NCBI GenBank assembly: GCA_018697195.1
Contig: CM031858.1
Location: forward strand, 109,802,944 to 109,866,943
Source of the DNA: Certhia americana
Taxonomy: Eukaryota > Chordata > Aves > Passeriformes > Certhiidae
Direction: 5' to 3'
Length of the DNA stretch: 64,000 nucleotides
Each line of letters starts with the position of its first letter. Position 1 is the first letter of the stretch. The notes under the pieces were generated by a model that did no database searches, was not told where the DNA came from, and saw only the letters and a program-made list of their open reading frames with translations. Below are positions 14,101-29,100 of this stretch, in pieces. Position numbers and translations under genes: made by a program.

Positions 14101-17100
14101 CATTAAAAAAACTTGTATAGATTTTTATTGCTACTTAAGTTTTTAATATGTTGGTACATAGAAATTTTACCCAGAAAACCAATTTAGCCTTTCCCCAAGC
14201 CCCACTGTAACCAGAGATTATATCCTGATATTATCAAACACTAGAGCAAGTTACGCTACTGTGATACAGGAATAATTGCACCCTGTTGTCTGTTCCACAT
14301 CCCTGCTGTTCATTAAATGTCCCACAAGGAACCAAGCAGAATTAACCACCCATCACTGTGGCTCAGTCAACAGTCTTACACACATGTAAGGATAAATTTA
14401 TGTCAGTTCACTCAACTACCAATCTACCAGCAACTGCTGGAACAACTTAAACTTAACAGTGCTGAAGAACATCAATCTCCTGTTCTTCACTACAGCGCTT
14501 TACTCAAGTCTTGTTCCCTGAACAGAAGCAGAAGCTTCTGTGAATCCAAAGTACAGACACAGATGCTGGCAAAGACTTCATCTGAGATACATTACAATTG
14601 ACAACATAGCAGAAGTCAACCAGTACAGAGAATTTAACCAAAATAGAAAGCAAGCAATCTCATTTTGTTCAACATTCCTTTGATTAATTTTGCTAAGATT
14701 AGAATCATTTTTCAGAGGACTAGAAGAAATAAAGGGGAGGGGGCGGGCAGAGAGAAATTTTGTTTATGTTTCCTCAATGTCAATTATGAGACTGTTCTTG
14801 GGTTGGGGATAGCTGTCTGTGTCTGCCAGACACACAAAAATTCCTCTGCTGGATACAACAGCATGAAGCAAAAGAAGTCAAGAAGAAAGTCACTGTAAAG
14901 GAGCAACAAATAAAACTCAGCAATAAATGTAGAGTGGGCCCTTGCATGGTGAGACCTCTCCTAGGTGAGACACTGTTCAGAATCTGCAATTATTTTTTTT
15001 TCCCCCAGATCAGAGAAGCCCTCTATCACTTATGAACTGGTAAACCACATGTCCTGGTAAAAAGCATGCACCTCCATCTCCCTCTGCTGTTGAGTCCTCA
15101 GAAAACAACTAATTTCAATACTGTCAGCAAAAGGCATATCAGGAACAGTCCAGAGTATTTTCCAACCCTGTTAATAACTTAATAGAATATAGACTTACAA
15201 GACAAAATTATATACAGAAAATATTAAATCAGAGGTAAAGTCTGAGTTTGGGATTTTCTACCACTGCTCCTCCCCAGCTCCTCACTGCTTGTGTCACTTT
15301 AAAAGAGCAAGATAACACAGAGACAATATACAATTGTTAAGAGAGTAAGTACATTTTTTTTTCTCTATCTAGCCTAATTTAATTCTATTTTGGAGATTCT
15401 TTTAATTCTGAAATGTGGACCGAATGAAGTAAAATGCTGCGAAGTCTCAAGCCAATTAATTTGCTATACCTTACCTCCTACCTCAGAGCAGTTTATCTGC
15501 TCTCCTCCCAGTATTATGAGCCAACTAAAAAAAAAAATTGCATCAGGATATGCAATTTCTCAATTCTTAGCAGTCTTGAGATCACAGGTTCTTAAAATTC
15601 ATGCTAACTCTATTAAAAGGCTTTGTTTATCATGAGGACACAGAATTTACATATTTATTAAAAAAATTCCCAACAACCAATTACTCTTATAGCAGATTTC
15701 AACTGCATGACAATGCAGATGCTTTTTTGCTTCCAACCAAGGTACAGAATGCCTCTAAGTGTGTTCCTCATGCTCAAGGAATTGAATACAATAATCAATG
15801 TAGAATCTACATGAAGATAGCTGCAATAAAACCTGATGAGAAACAGATTCTAGACAGAGAATCCTAATATAGTAGCATATATTCCTAAAAAAAAAAAAAA
15901 AAGTACATACAGATCCTCCTTGTTGTTGGTGGCATGATTAACTTTTTTAGTTTGAAATTGATTGTGATACAGACAGAGTTCCAGTCAACAAGAAATGCAA
16001 ATTTCTACCCATACCCTACTCAGTCATTTGTTTATTTTAGGATGCAATATATGATTAATTTCTATTTTTTCTTCCTATTTATTTGTGAGAACCAGAACTT
16101 AATGAGATCAGAAGTTTGCAGTACTTTGTCCCTAACCTTAGATGTCTACAGTGTGATCTACTGTTCCACATATACATTAAGATAGGGAAAGTAACACCTG
16201 AGGGGGCAGTTGTCATTAGACTAATACAGCCTCTTGTACTGCTCAGCATAGCTAGAGCCCATGTGTGCAAATTCCCATTTATTTCCTAGCACAAAGAACT
16301 AAATGGAAAAAATTATCTTAGCAATGTACAAATACTTAAAGGCTTATGAACCAAAACCAAATGCACAGCTTCACAGTAATTAACTACTTGCATTAGAGCA
16401 TGGTATTTATAGGAAGACATCTGACCTGTACTGTTTTCCTGACAAAATTAATACATTAATACTTTGCTGAAACTTTAAGAGCTCACTAAAAGCTATATAT
16501 TATGTTTGCAAAATTGGTAAAAACATTAAGAGTGCCACCAAAACAAGAAGGAACAGCAATGTTCTGCTCAGAAGAAAACTAAACAAATACAAGACTTAGT
16601 TCCTATTATTCTGCACATCAGTCTTCTTCATCCACATAAACTGAATTTAGTACAGATGTTTATTACAGAACCTTATCTGTAACTTCCATAGATATCAACT
16701 CATGTACCAGAAGACAGTCACCAGTTTCTTATAGATGCTGCTTTCTTTCATCAAACCACTGTAAACTTCAGCATTTTACTATTAACTTTATTATGAAATA
16801 ATCATTACCTTTCATACCATTAACAATGTTCTAGTTCTACCTGAAACACCAAGGAACAGTTTACTTCAACAGCAGCTCATCAACATGCATAGTGCTTTTC
16901 TCATGTTTCAATTGGGCCTGGCTAGTTCAATACAGAAGACAAACCTGGAGTTTGTCAGCCTGAATTACTTAGTAATAACACATATCTAATGTTAAGAGTC
17001 TATAAAAGCTTCCACTTATACACCAGAGAATCCATTAAGTCCATTTAGAGAAAGAAGCAATTGGAAAAGAAAACTTCACAGTAGATTACCTGTTTCTGAG

Positions 17101-20100
17101 GAAATGAAAAGGCCTCCTTTCCAACTGTGTTAAGGGCAACATGATGCTGGCCCTCCAAAATAAGCTGCTTGCTGTCTTCCACGACATATGCCTACAGAAC
17201 ATAACACAAAGACATCTGCAGACCAGAAACCATCATAAGACCCATAACACAAAATTACTGACTGCTCAACTTAGGTGAAACATGCTGTACAGATCAAAAT
17301 TAGAGGCTAGCATGACATATTTATGCCAATTTCCACAGCTTCAAATGAGCCTCTCTTCTTCAAAGTATACTAGGTCTGCCTTACAGTTCTGTAAGATCAA
17401 GCATTAACAAATCTCTTGGTTTAAGATTTCATGAAGAACTGGGTGCATCCAGAGTAATGTAAAACCATTTAAGGATACTTATTACAGCAATAGATACTAA
17501 GTCTATCTTTGCTTCTTGCATCATTATAGTTCATTTGATTGTCTTCAGGAAAAAAAAAAATTCACCCATAAGTTTCATATACAAATGGCTGAAAGTTCAG
17601 GATGCCACATTAAATTATTTTCTAACTGTAATGTTTCATATCCAAATTACCACAAAGGCCACAATCATACATACCTTCCACAGTACCACAATGTTCAAAT
17701 CAACTTCACTGCATCTTTGTATCAATCTGACTGTTTCATCAATCGATTGTTTCACTGCCCTTTGAGATGCATGAGTATGAGATTGCACATGTGTTCTTTT
17801 AAATTCAGAGGATAAGCTTTGGAAAAAGAAGTCTGCACAAGGACTGGCTGAACTTATTATCTACAAGAGAAAAAAGGAAGAAAGTATTCAGAACAGGATG
17901 TGAGCTGACTCAAGTTGCTCTAACAGAGCCCATCATTATAGCATTTCAGTTCCATTACCCCACTTAGCTTCCCTTTGCAAAGCTAGAAGGTACCAGACAC
18001 CTTAGTTTCTGTGCTTGACCTGTTAAGAGATCAGTCCTACCTAAAGGACTGCTGAAAGTAATATAGGGAAAACAGAGCCCTAACTTTGTAGTTTAGAACT
18101 ACAAATACCAAAATTGGAAATAGGAGCTTTGATTATTACCACAAAACACCCTACTGTGATGTATCAAGTCCATTAGAGAGAGCTGAAGTATCCAACTAAG
18201 TCACACAAAAGTTGTTTTTGCTCACTAGTATTTTCCTCGGCTTTGCTGGAATGATTTATCTAAGTTAGGAACACACACTTTGGTAGCAACAGCAGAGATA
18301 ATAGATTGCACAGCACATCCACACAGATACTTGGCACAAACAGAAGCACTGTGCTATCATGTGTACCAAGCTCTTCCAACACCAAAAGCCTGGTAAGGAA
18401 ACTGGTTTTTAATAGCAACAGCAATGATACTCTGTCCTGTTGGAGACAACAGGATAAGAAAGCAACTTTAGCTTCGCAACCCCTCCCTTTCAAAAATGCT
18501 TACTTTTCTAGAATATGCTGTTGTAGTGCTGCTAATTACTGCACTAGCAAAATTTTGGAGCAACTCTTCAGAAGGGAGGACACCCTCCCCATCTCTCCAC
18601 TACAATAAAATGTTCTCAAGGAAAGCTGAAGTTCCTGTAGCTCAGATTCCAACTCTAAAAATGCAGAGGGATCATCTACCTCAGATTTTTAGTCCTAGCC
18701 TCAATTTATATGCCTATGAAATGAAATGGCAGTGAATAAGTTTTCATTAGCTTTAAAGGCTGAATACATTCAGGAAAAACGTATGCTCAGCATAAAATAA
18801 GCAATCTGACAATCAGCTGACTAAATCCACTATGCAGATTTCTGTCCTAATGCAAGTGGCCTGCTTTCTTCAGGTTTTGGAAAAGCATTTGTAGTACCAA
18901 GATCATTTATGGAAAGGATCATTCAATATCTGTATGTTTAAAACAGATTAGAAGAGCATGGTAGTCTAGAATCCTAAACTTCTAGAAAAATCAAAGGCTC
19001 CTTAAACACACTGCAACCTCCTGCATTAGTTTTGAAATTCTGGGACTAACATCCATTAGTTTTCCAGTAATTCAAATAAGTTGTAATTAGAATTTTTAAC
19101 CTGACTTAGTCAAAGTATAATTAAGAACAAGAATTTGAAATCTGCAGGCCTCTGTAGAAAACTTAGAGGGCTGGGACGTATTTAAAATAACTACTCCGAA
19201 TAGCTGAAAAGGAAGGAAAATAATTAGCAAAAAAAGCCAGCATTGTAAAGTGATTCTGAAGTAGTTCAGCTGTGGAGCTGGGATCCTAATATTCCTGACT
19301 GTACAGTAGCCTAAGTTACTATACCATCTCTTTGTCCTTTCATATGACAGGGACACCTTACACAAGACAAAACATGAAGTTGGACCCACCCACCTACCTG
19401 TTCATTTCCAAAGACAATATCTGCAAATGTGTAATTTTCTAAGGGATAAAAAGAGAAAGCAATGTTTTAGCATCATGAGAAGTCACAACTTCAGCATACA
19501 GTATCCAAAAAGAGTATTTTTTTCAAAAAGTTACCACATCCAGGAAAGAACGTACCTTCTGAGTTTTTGCACCTCACCGCTTTAAAACACAACTTAGCTC
19601 TCTCTCTGCTGGCTAGTTTAGTATCTGAAAGAAAAACGTGACAAGATTTTTTTTTTTTTTTTCCCTCAGCATAATCAGAGTCCCTTATACAAAAGTCACA
19701 AGTCTTCAGCATTCACAAACAGGAAACATACTGATGACACTCAACAAGCACAGCTACTCAGGCATAGCAGCAGCACACAACACAACCATATTTCTTGTGA
19801 GGAAAGTCATCAGCCACCCAGACATGGATTTCTCTACATCACAGAAATAAATTACCTGTAAATTAAGCTTGTTTTTAAAATTAATTAAGTCTAAATTACC
19901 TTTAAATATACGTTTCTTGAAATATACCAAAAGAAGGGCTTTAGTATGTTTGAAATGGACAAAGTTTTTGGAAACTAATTATTCTGAAAGCCAAACTCAG
20001 TTCCTTGTAAGATTCTTCTGCATTTATCAGCCAGAAGTTTGCCATCATTTTGGTGATAAAGATACACACCTTTGTCTCCAGAGATGTTAACAGATTTCTG

Positions 20101-23100
20101 AAGCTTCCAGTGCTTGCTATTGCTTGAAACTTGCACTATATGAAATTCCTTAACACCCGTCTCGCTCTAAGGAACAGACAAAAGTTATGTCAAAGAAAAC
20201 CAATCACAACTGTGATGTGCTACATTGCATAGTAAGTGTTCACTGCAAGGTGGCACTGTTAGAAACTTAAATTAACTCATTATTCACACCACTCAAAACA
20301 CACAGTACTTCAAGACAAAGAGAGATTTAAGATCCACTGTAAAGTAAAGCAACAGTTGCGAATCACAGCAACTTCCAATTCCAGTAAACAAAGCCACACA
20401 AAGAGAAAATAAGGATCCCCCCCAAAAAAGATTCACAAGCTAGGTTCTTAGATTAAGAACAACTTCAACAAAAACTAGGCTTTTTAACTCCAATGCAGAA
20501 CACTGTCCACAAGCCTACTTAGTTTCTAGGAATACATTAGGAGCATTGCTATATCATAATCCTAGAAACTCAAAATCTGTTTTGGGTTTACATATAAACA
20601 CAATAAAATGCAGCTTTTGGAGTTGGCTTCCTTTCTTGCAAATAGTGAGGTGGTAGTGGAAAATAAGCCTCACATTGTTAACTTGGCAAGTCCTTTATAA
20701 AAACATTCATCCCTCCTTAAAGGAGTGGACAATATTCAGTAAATGAAGAAAAAACCCAGAGTGTACACACCTTTAAAAGAAAACAACAAATCAGCTCAGT
20801 GGTACCATTACCAACTAAGTGCCTATGAATTCTACAAACAGACAATTCAGTTACCTTGCTTTGAGACTGAAAAAATGGGAGCAGCTTTACCAAAAAAGGA
20901 GTAAATTTAAATTAGCATGGTTGAAAAGCTGAGTATTTTCATCTGCTTTAGTAAGTAAACAGATCACAACAGACATATGTGCATTTGGATTACATTAGCA
21001 AAAATGTCTTTAGTTTGGTGATACATGTAAACACAGAAACTTCCTTCAAATGGGAGCTTAAATTTTGACTTTGAGATTACCACTAATTCCAACAATGTTT
21101 TCACTGAAAGGCTGCAGGAGACACAGTTCTGAATGAGACAACCTTGGAAGCTGCGATCAAGAACATTCATTCAACAATTTGGAATAAATCTTCCTAAAAA
21201 AACTACAAACTGAAGTCTTGCAATATGATTAGTATAGAGTCTTCCAGAGAGTTAAGATATGACTTCACATTAATACTCTTTTCAACAGTAATTGAATGAG
21301 CAAATATGCAAGGTTTATTTTTTTCTATTTGCAAATTTGTTATAGAAAAACTTGAGTCTTGGTTTGTATCTGCTGAGCTTCAGGATAGTATTGTTATTAT
21401 TACAAGTAAGAACTTACAGTATTGGTATTTTCTACATCCACAAAGAGCAGCATGTTGTCCCCTCTGCCTTCTTCATCCCCAAGGGCATTACTTCTGCAGA
21501 CAGTAGCCCGAATGTGCAGAGACCGGCTGGTACAAATAACTGCAGTGTGCCTTAATACTCTATGACTAGGAAAGGGAGGAAGTGGGAGGAAAGAAAAGAG
21601 AAAAAAAGACAACATTTTGAACAACCAGGACTGCCCAGAACATGACATGAAGAAATTTAGGCCTTATGTTTGTCAATATTAAGGCCATTAGCCAATTTGT
21701 TCATTTCAACCACCAAAGATACACTTTTCACCCTATCAAACCTGCTTTATTTTTAACCATCTTGCTGCATGGGTAGGTGCTCTTTAAACACGCAGTCTCA
21801 ACCAGTGTGAAATATTGAAGAAAAAGATTCAGATGTTACCATGAGGAAAAATACTTCAGACACGTTTCAGATTTTAACAGATATTCAGATAGGCAGAGTG
21901 AAAGCAAGCAGACATGTACTGGCACACAGATAGCATTAAGCTATTGAATGCCAGCATTTAATATGCCACCCTGCCAAATGCTCTGGAAAACTGTTTCTGA
22001 GTAAAAAAGCCAGAGAAAGACCACTTGCCATAAATATTTACTAAAAAGCACTTAGAATACCACTACATTCAATAAATTCTCCTGAAAAGAGAGTTTAAAA
22101 AAAAAAGAACCAAACCACTGCTACCCTGCCTTTTTCCAGGCATGCCCAACCTCCAGGACAGCAGTCCCTTTGTAGAAGTTATCTTCCTGCTTTACTAAAG
22201 ATAGTTCAATTCCATTCTTAGACACCATCAAAATACATGAGCTTTTCCTATGTAGAAGTTATGGTAACTAACTTCCACCTGGAAATATTTTAGAGGCATG
22301 TAAAAATTTGATACGCATTACCTACTAAATATGTTGAAACATGTGACATGGTTTTAGGAGGGAAAAATCAGTAGTTTCCTAAACTCTACTTCACAATGCC
22401 ACAATTACAGTGGCATTTAAGTTTTGCAGTTAGTATTCAGATATACAGATACCTGTATGGCTTACAAGTAACACATATTACATCATTTTTTTTGAACACT
22501 TAAAAGCTAGGCTCAGTCTACAAAGAGCATTGTTAAACAAGAGCAATTCCCTTAAATTCCCCTCAAAACTTCAGTACAGTAATGAACAAGTACATTATTC
22601 AAACAACCCTCCTTCCATCTCTCAAATACCTCTGTTTCTGAATACTGCGAGTGGTAGGGGGACAAATGCCCTATTCCTACAGACTAGCTTAGAGTCAAAT
22701 GAAATGCTAACTTTGGTTATTTCAGAAGCTACATAAAAATCTAAACCAAGGGTGCATTTGCATGACTTCAGTTTTGAGAATATGAAACTGATCCACTCTC
22801 TCAACCATCTTCAACTTAGTCTGCTTTGGTTAAACTGCAAACCAGTCTCGCAGCACATGAACTTTGTTTCTCTCTCAGAACTAGCCTAGAAAACAAGCTT
22901 CAGCCACAAGACATTCAGTCCATCTTACTAGAGTGTATCTGAAGTAACCCTGGTTCAGACACCAAGAGTGCAGGTTTAGGCTGGGATAGTTAATTTTCTT
23001 CACAGTAGCTGCTGCTAACTGGCCATGTTTTGGATTTGTGCTAGAAATAGTGTTGACACAGCAGTGTTTTTATTATTGCTGAGAAGAGCTTGCACAGGAT

Positions 23101-26100
23101 CAAGGCCTTTTCTTCTCCTCACCCCACCCCACCAGCAAGCAGGCTGGGGTGGCACAAAAGGGAGGGAGGGCATACACTAGGACAGCTGACCCCCAACTGA
23201 CCAACAGGATATTCCATCCCATATGTGTCATGCTCAACAATAAAAATAGGGAGAAGGAGAAAGCAGGGCCTCATGATGTATCTTCCCAAGTAATCATTAC
23301 ACATGATGGAGCCTCCCTTTCATGAAAACCTGCCTGCTCACAGGAAGTGGTAAATGGATTTTTTTGGGTTGTTTCAGCTTGTGGTGTCAAATTTGACTGT
23401 GGACTCTCTCAAGATGGTCCAAAAAGGAATGATACAACACCATGCAAGTCAAACTTGGTATTTAATCCCTCCGAAGAGAACATCTTTCATCACAATACAA
23501 TTATTAATCAAATTTTAACTAAGAACAAAATCTTTCATTCAAAGTAGACAAAATTTTGTTTTATAAAACATAGAAACCAATTAGATTATGACTTTTCACC
23601 CTGTGCCTCAGAAGAATGTGGTTCCAGAGGAACTTAATATGAACAGAGTTTGTTTCAACAGAATTCCATTAACCCTCCTTCTATTAAATTGTTTTAATAA
23701 TTTAGTATCTACTACTTCAATAAAAGCAGTGTGGGCTATACAATTTCCTATGGAAATTAGATCATGTAGTACAAAAAATCTTGCTTAGAATAGCAGATAA
23801 GCCATTTTCACATTATCACAGCAACTGAGAGAAATTCAGTAATATTTACTTTTACCATTACAATCACAGAATCTAATGCATCTAATAAGTATGACAGAAA
23901 AGGTAGATTAGAAAAACTTACCACATTTTTGAGTGCTTTTTAATACTTTCGTAGTAAAACAAGAAGTTAATTTCATGAACACCTTCTTCATCTGGTCCCC
24001 GTAACCACATTGGCAGCTGCACTGAAGCCCCAGGAAGAAGAACAGCATCAGGAAGTGGAACCTGTATGACTTCAGGTGAACCTCCCGTGCCGACCCCAAA
24101 GTCTGCAGAAGAAGCTGAAGACAGCAGTGCTGTTCGCACAGAGGTAGGATCTGTCACAACAGTCTTGTAAGCACTACAGTTCTCAGAGGCTGAAGGACTT
24201 AGTGGCGTTAGAGCAGCAGTATTTCCACCAAAAGTGAAAAATTCTGGATGCTTGGACACAACCTTCAGTGCAGTAAGAGGACACTTGCTTACGTTCACAA
24301 ATTCTACATACGCTTTTCTGATTTCTCCACAGAGAAGCCCTGTAGGAAAATTTATAAAGAACACCTGTATGGGAGAGAAAAGGAGAAAATAAAAACCTGA
24401 ACACTGAGCCAAGTTGGGAAAGCCATGAAAACAACCATTAACATAAGCTATACTGCTGCCTAGAGCTTTGTGTAGGAAAGTGAAGAGGGAGGTGCAGATC
24501 TCTTCACCCTGAAATCCAGTGATCAGATGGGTGGGAATGGCTCAAAGCTGCACCAAAGGACGTTTAGACTGGACATTATGATGGATTTCTGTATGGAGAG
24601 GTGGTCACACAGTGGAACAGGCTTCCTAGAGAGGTGGTCAATGCCCCAAGCCTGTCACTGTTCATGTGGCATTTGGACAAAGCCATTAGCATACTGTAAC
24701 TTGGTCAGGCAGCTGGACTGGATGGCCACTGTAGTCCCTTCTAGCTGATCTATGCCACTATAGGGCCTTGTCACTAACCAGTAACCCAAACAGTTTTAAT
24801 AACCCTAGAAGCGAAAAAGCACTGTGTTTTAATTAACCAGCTGGAATATTCATTCTAGATGAATGGCAAAAAAACAGAAAAAGGCTTGCCTATTCCCTGT
24901 TCACCTTAAAATCTGGCTACCAACGCTGTTGCCAGCTAGAATTCTCAAGGGAATACAGAAGGATACTAATTTTGAGGCTTCAAGTTTCAACTGAAAAAAA
25001 CCCACACAAATTTGTCACTGACTGATCAGAGATAACCTGGAAAGATTTAGGTATTAACATAATCCAAGCCACCATTGTTAGAATTACATTTATAAATTGC
25101 ATTCAGCTATTTTTTCAAAACTGCCAACAGGAAGAAGCTACATACCTCTAACAAAGGCATTTCTTCTGTAATAATGGGATCTAAACGTCGATCAGGTCCA
25201 TATTTAATCGATGTTTTTTCCTCTTTTGTGTTATTAAGTCGAGGTCCTTGGATTTCTAAATCTTGTCGTCCTCGTACAGATAACCCATTGGAAACAAACT
25301 TTCCTAAAAAAAAATTTTAAGCTTTTGTTTAGTTGGGGTTCCTGACTTTGTCTCTAAGAAATGATCCAAAGCTCCCAATCAAATATCAGAAGTCATTTTA
25401 ATTTTTGTTATTGGGCACATGCAGTGTTCATTGATTAAGCAGCATCACCAATGAAGAAACATTCAAAGTTTACAGTCATGTAGCACATGGCTAGTGCAAG
25501 TTCCAACAACCAGTCATCCATTGCTGTGGACCTACTCTGCCCTTCAATAGCTTGACTATAACTAAAAGGGAAGTGGCAGACACAGCGCATGAAGCTGATG
25601 CATTTATTTCCTTTGCCAATTTCTGCCAGGCTGGAAAAGTCACTTAGAGGTTTATTTCCTTTAAAGACAGCCACCACTCTCCAAGTGGTTTTTATTCAAA
25701 AGGTTTTCTGTCTCTAGATAAATAAGTTTCTGTTTCTTTCAGACACTTTAACACATTTTAATCTCCATTTCATCTAACAATTAAATTCTCCATGTGAGAG
25801 ACAGTTTCAGATGATTCAACATAACAAATCAAGCAGCATGCAATTACTTGTCAATTTATATGTTAGAGGAAAGAATTCAAGATGCTAAAAAAAACCAATC
25901 AGCCAAATTTAAATTTAGGCATCCATAACAAGGACTTCAGAGCAACATTCAGACAAAATTTGAAAGTTAACAATGCAAAAAGATGCAGAAGAAAAATTAA
26001 CAGCAAGAGTCAATGGAAGTTGTTATGGATTCAACATGGCATAGATGGAATATTTACATTTTCATTTTTTACTTGTTTCAAAATTTTAACAGATTTAAAA

Positions 26101-29100
26101 GCAGCAATAAAGTATGGATCTGGCATCCTTCCTCATGGGATTCCTCAAAGAGCCAATTTGTTCTTTTCCCATTTCAGCTGCTTCTCTTATTTCTACATCT
26201 TATTTCTACTTGATGGAAGGCATTGTAGTCAAACATTTCACACTAGAATTTAGTTGTACTCTGAAGAAGCCATGTCTCCTCCTTCCAGAAGCAAACAATT
26301 TAAGGTAATAATACACTTACCTGTCTGTAATCCAATAGAAGGATCTATCCCATCTAATGACACAGCACCTTGAACACTGCCAAGGTTATAAACGACTCCC
26401 AGAATATGTAGCTCCCCTGTTTGATGGGGAAAGAGCTTTAGTCTTGCCTGTGGAGATACGTTAAATTTTTGTTGTTGTCGCTACTAGAAAAAAGTATTAT
26501 TACAGTTAAATGTCCAATTGCTAAATACACTCAAAGCTACATTTACTTTATAGCTGTGTCAGATATAACTGCAAATAAAGATAATTTACTAGATTCAAAA
26601 TTTCACAGAATTTACTCAACCAGTTTACAGCTGAGAAATGCTCATTACATTAGGAAAAATTCCTTAAAGCTAACTTGTACTGTGATTAACAGGGGCAGAA
26701 TCACAGAATGATTGAAGCTGAAATGGACTTCTAGAGGTTATCATGCCCAACATGCCTGCTTAAGCAGGGCCATCTAGAGCCAGCTGCCAAGGACCACGTT
26801 CTAAGGGCTCTTAACATCTCCAAAGATGGATATTCCATAATCTCTCTGGGCAGCCTGTGCCAAGTGCTCAAGCGCCACCATATTTATAAAATAAGTAAGT
26901 GTTATAAATGACATTATAAATGTTTCCTGATGTTCAGGAGGAGTCTCTTGTGCCCACTGCTGTCTCTGGTCCTGTCACATTTATACAAAGTGATACGATA
27001 TACGAGGTACTGGAATTTCTGATTCAGTCATGTGTTCCATCAGTTTAAGTTCAGATCGTAAGTCTGAAATGCACACTAAAGTTCAACACTGAAAAGACTT
27101 ATTTTCTAAACAAAGTATAGTACTTACCACTTTTGTCTCCTCACTATTAATTAAAAATTCTGCTATTGCTTCAGTTCCTACCATATCTTCATCACACGTA
27201 CCCTGAAAAGAAACAGCTCTTTAGATACTATTACTTCTAGGCAGAGAAAGGGCCATAAATATTTCCAATACCATTCCTAAAGTGTTCAAGGGAAAAAAAT
27301 CATCCAAATTTCCAAACAGTTAGGAAAAGCAAGTGCTGCATGCTCAGCTTCTCAGCATTTATGAATTAAAAAAGCAGCTTGAGAGCTCAGAAAACATTTA
27401 TTTAAGAGAAATTTAAGATTTAGCACTATAAATTGGAACCATTCCCAGTCTGTTTCACTGATATTCACAGAAGTATTTATCATACCATTAAAGTAGCAGT
27501 TCAGATCAGAACAGAAGGGGAAGTGTATGGTAAGCCTTGAGACTTAAACTATGTGGAACCATGTTTATAACTCTGTTAAATACTTAAAGCACCTTTAGAG
27601 AGCACTGTGTTCCCAATGTTTTGACCAGGAAAACAAATTATTTAGGAATTTACTGTACTATTCTGCATTAAAACATATTAAAACCTTTAAAAACTGGATG
27701 TGACAACAATCCATCAGAGCTTTTGGCAGCATTAGTTGAAGTATTAAGTCAAACAGTAGTAAAATAGCTCTTCTAAAGTATTCAAAAGTATTCAAAACAT
27801 AAATTTTTGATAACAATGTATTTTCATTTGTTTTCATTCTAATCAAGATAATAAGATGTTCCTATGTTATACGAGCAGAGTTTTCAGAAGACACATTTCA
27901 CTATGTACAGCAGCTCAAATACAAAAAGGGTATTTGATAATCTACCTACTGACACTCATATTTGCAGGTCAAGGCTAGCATGACACAAAATAGATGGCAG
28001 CACATATACAATGAAACCTTTGAAGTATTTTGCTTTCCATTTAGCTTTACAATATACAATTACAATTTTTTTGCTGACTTGGTTGCTTTGTGCCTTAAAG
28101 ATCAAGAAAATCTAGAGGTTAAAATTATTTCAGTAGCTACTGTTTTGCTTGCCTTTTTTCTTAGTTTACACTTTGGCTGCCACATTTAATGTTTATGCTT
28201 ACATGTTTTCATACTACAGAATTTTGAATACTCAACATACACTCCGCACCTGCAGCTGTTTGGGTTGGAAAAGGATGAATCTCTCCTTACCTGCGCTTTT
28301 GTTTCTCCATCATGCTTTGCACTGAAGTCTTTAGGTTGAAACTTCCACAGCAATGAAAGGTCAGTCAAAAGAAGTGGAACTTTCAGAGGGTTTCGGAAAG
28401 AAACTTCTACAGTTATTGGTTCTATCAAAAAAGTGCAAGAAAATAATGACGACAGGTTTTCCCCATCACAATCTGAAGGCTCACCTATCTCAGAGTATTC
28501 ACGTATAAACAACTTGCACAAGAATGTCGGTTCAAATCTAATAAGACAGAAAACATTAATACAATGAATCTAACTCAGTATATTTCTTAAGTGTAAAAAT
28601 CTTAACTTTACCTTCTATCACAGCAAGTGGAAATTTGGAGTTGTCTGAGTAGCAATTTAAACAGAACTGTGTTGGTTGAAAGTTTGAAGGTACTGTTCCT
28701 CTGTTAATCACAGACACAACCTGCTCCTCGAGCTCCTTCCACTGTTGTGATGATTCTGAGTCATACTCCTGATCCAGGCTTACATGTGTAGCTGCCTGCT
28801 TTTCACCTGGGGAGAAAAAGGCAGTCTTAGAAGAGAGAACAGCAATGTACAACAGCTACATCAGAGGGCTGCACTGGCATTTTGGTCATTATTCTTAAAA
28901 TATTGTAAATTTTAGGTCACACTTATCATTCTTATGCTACAATCGATTTTAAAAGGTGAATTGCAGGACATTTTTACACACATGAAAGAGAAAAATCTGA
29001 GTATAGTTCAATTTGGATACCACAGCATTCCACAATTTTAGCATGCTACATGATATATTCAGGCTACTGATAATTTTTACAACAGACTACAACCCCACAT

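Larger units (their letters stand above)
5181..17089 (-). other. Introns 28, 27 and 26: nothing recognised apart from exons 28 and 27 and one tandem duplication
   Basis: Intron 28 (5181-7201), intron 27 (7292-9407) and intron 26 (9554-17089, the longest unduplicated intron of the 3' half) are AT-rich with A runs. The only structure noted is the 38-bp duplication at 11133. The 145-codon frame at 6443-6880 has no recognisable family. Confidence 0.7.
17192..24000 (-). other. Introns 25 to 20: small introns, one LTR fragment
   Basis: Introns 25 (17192-17674), 24 (17861-19397), 23 (19439-19555), 22 (19625-20069), 21 (20167-21417) and 20 (21566-23921). Only the LTR fragment at 22968-23375 was recognised. 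Confidence 0.65.
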
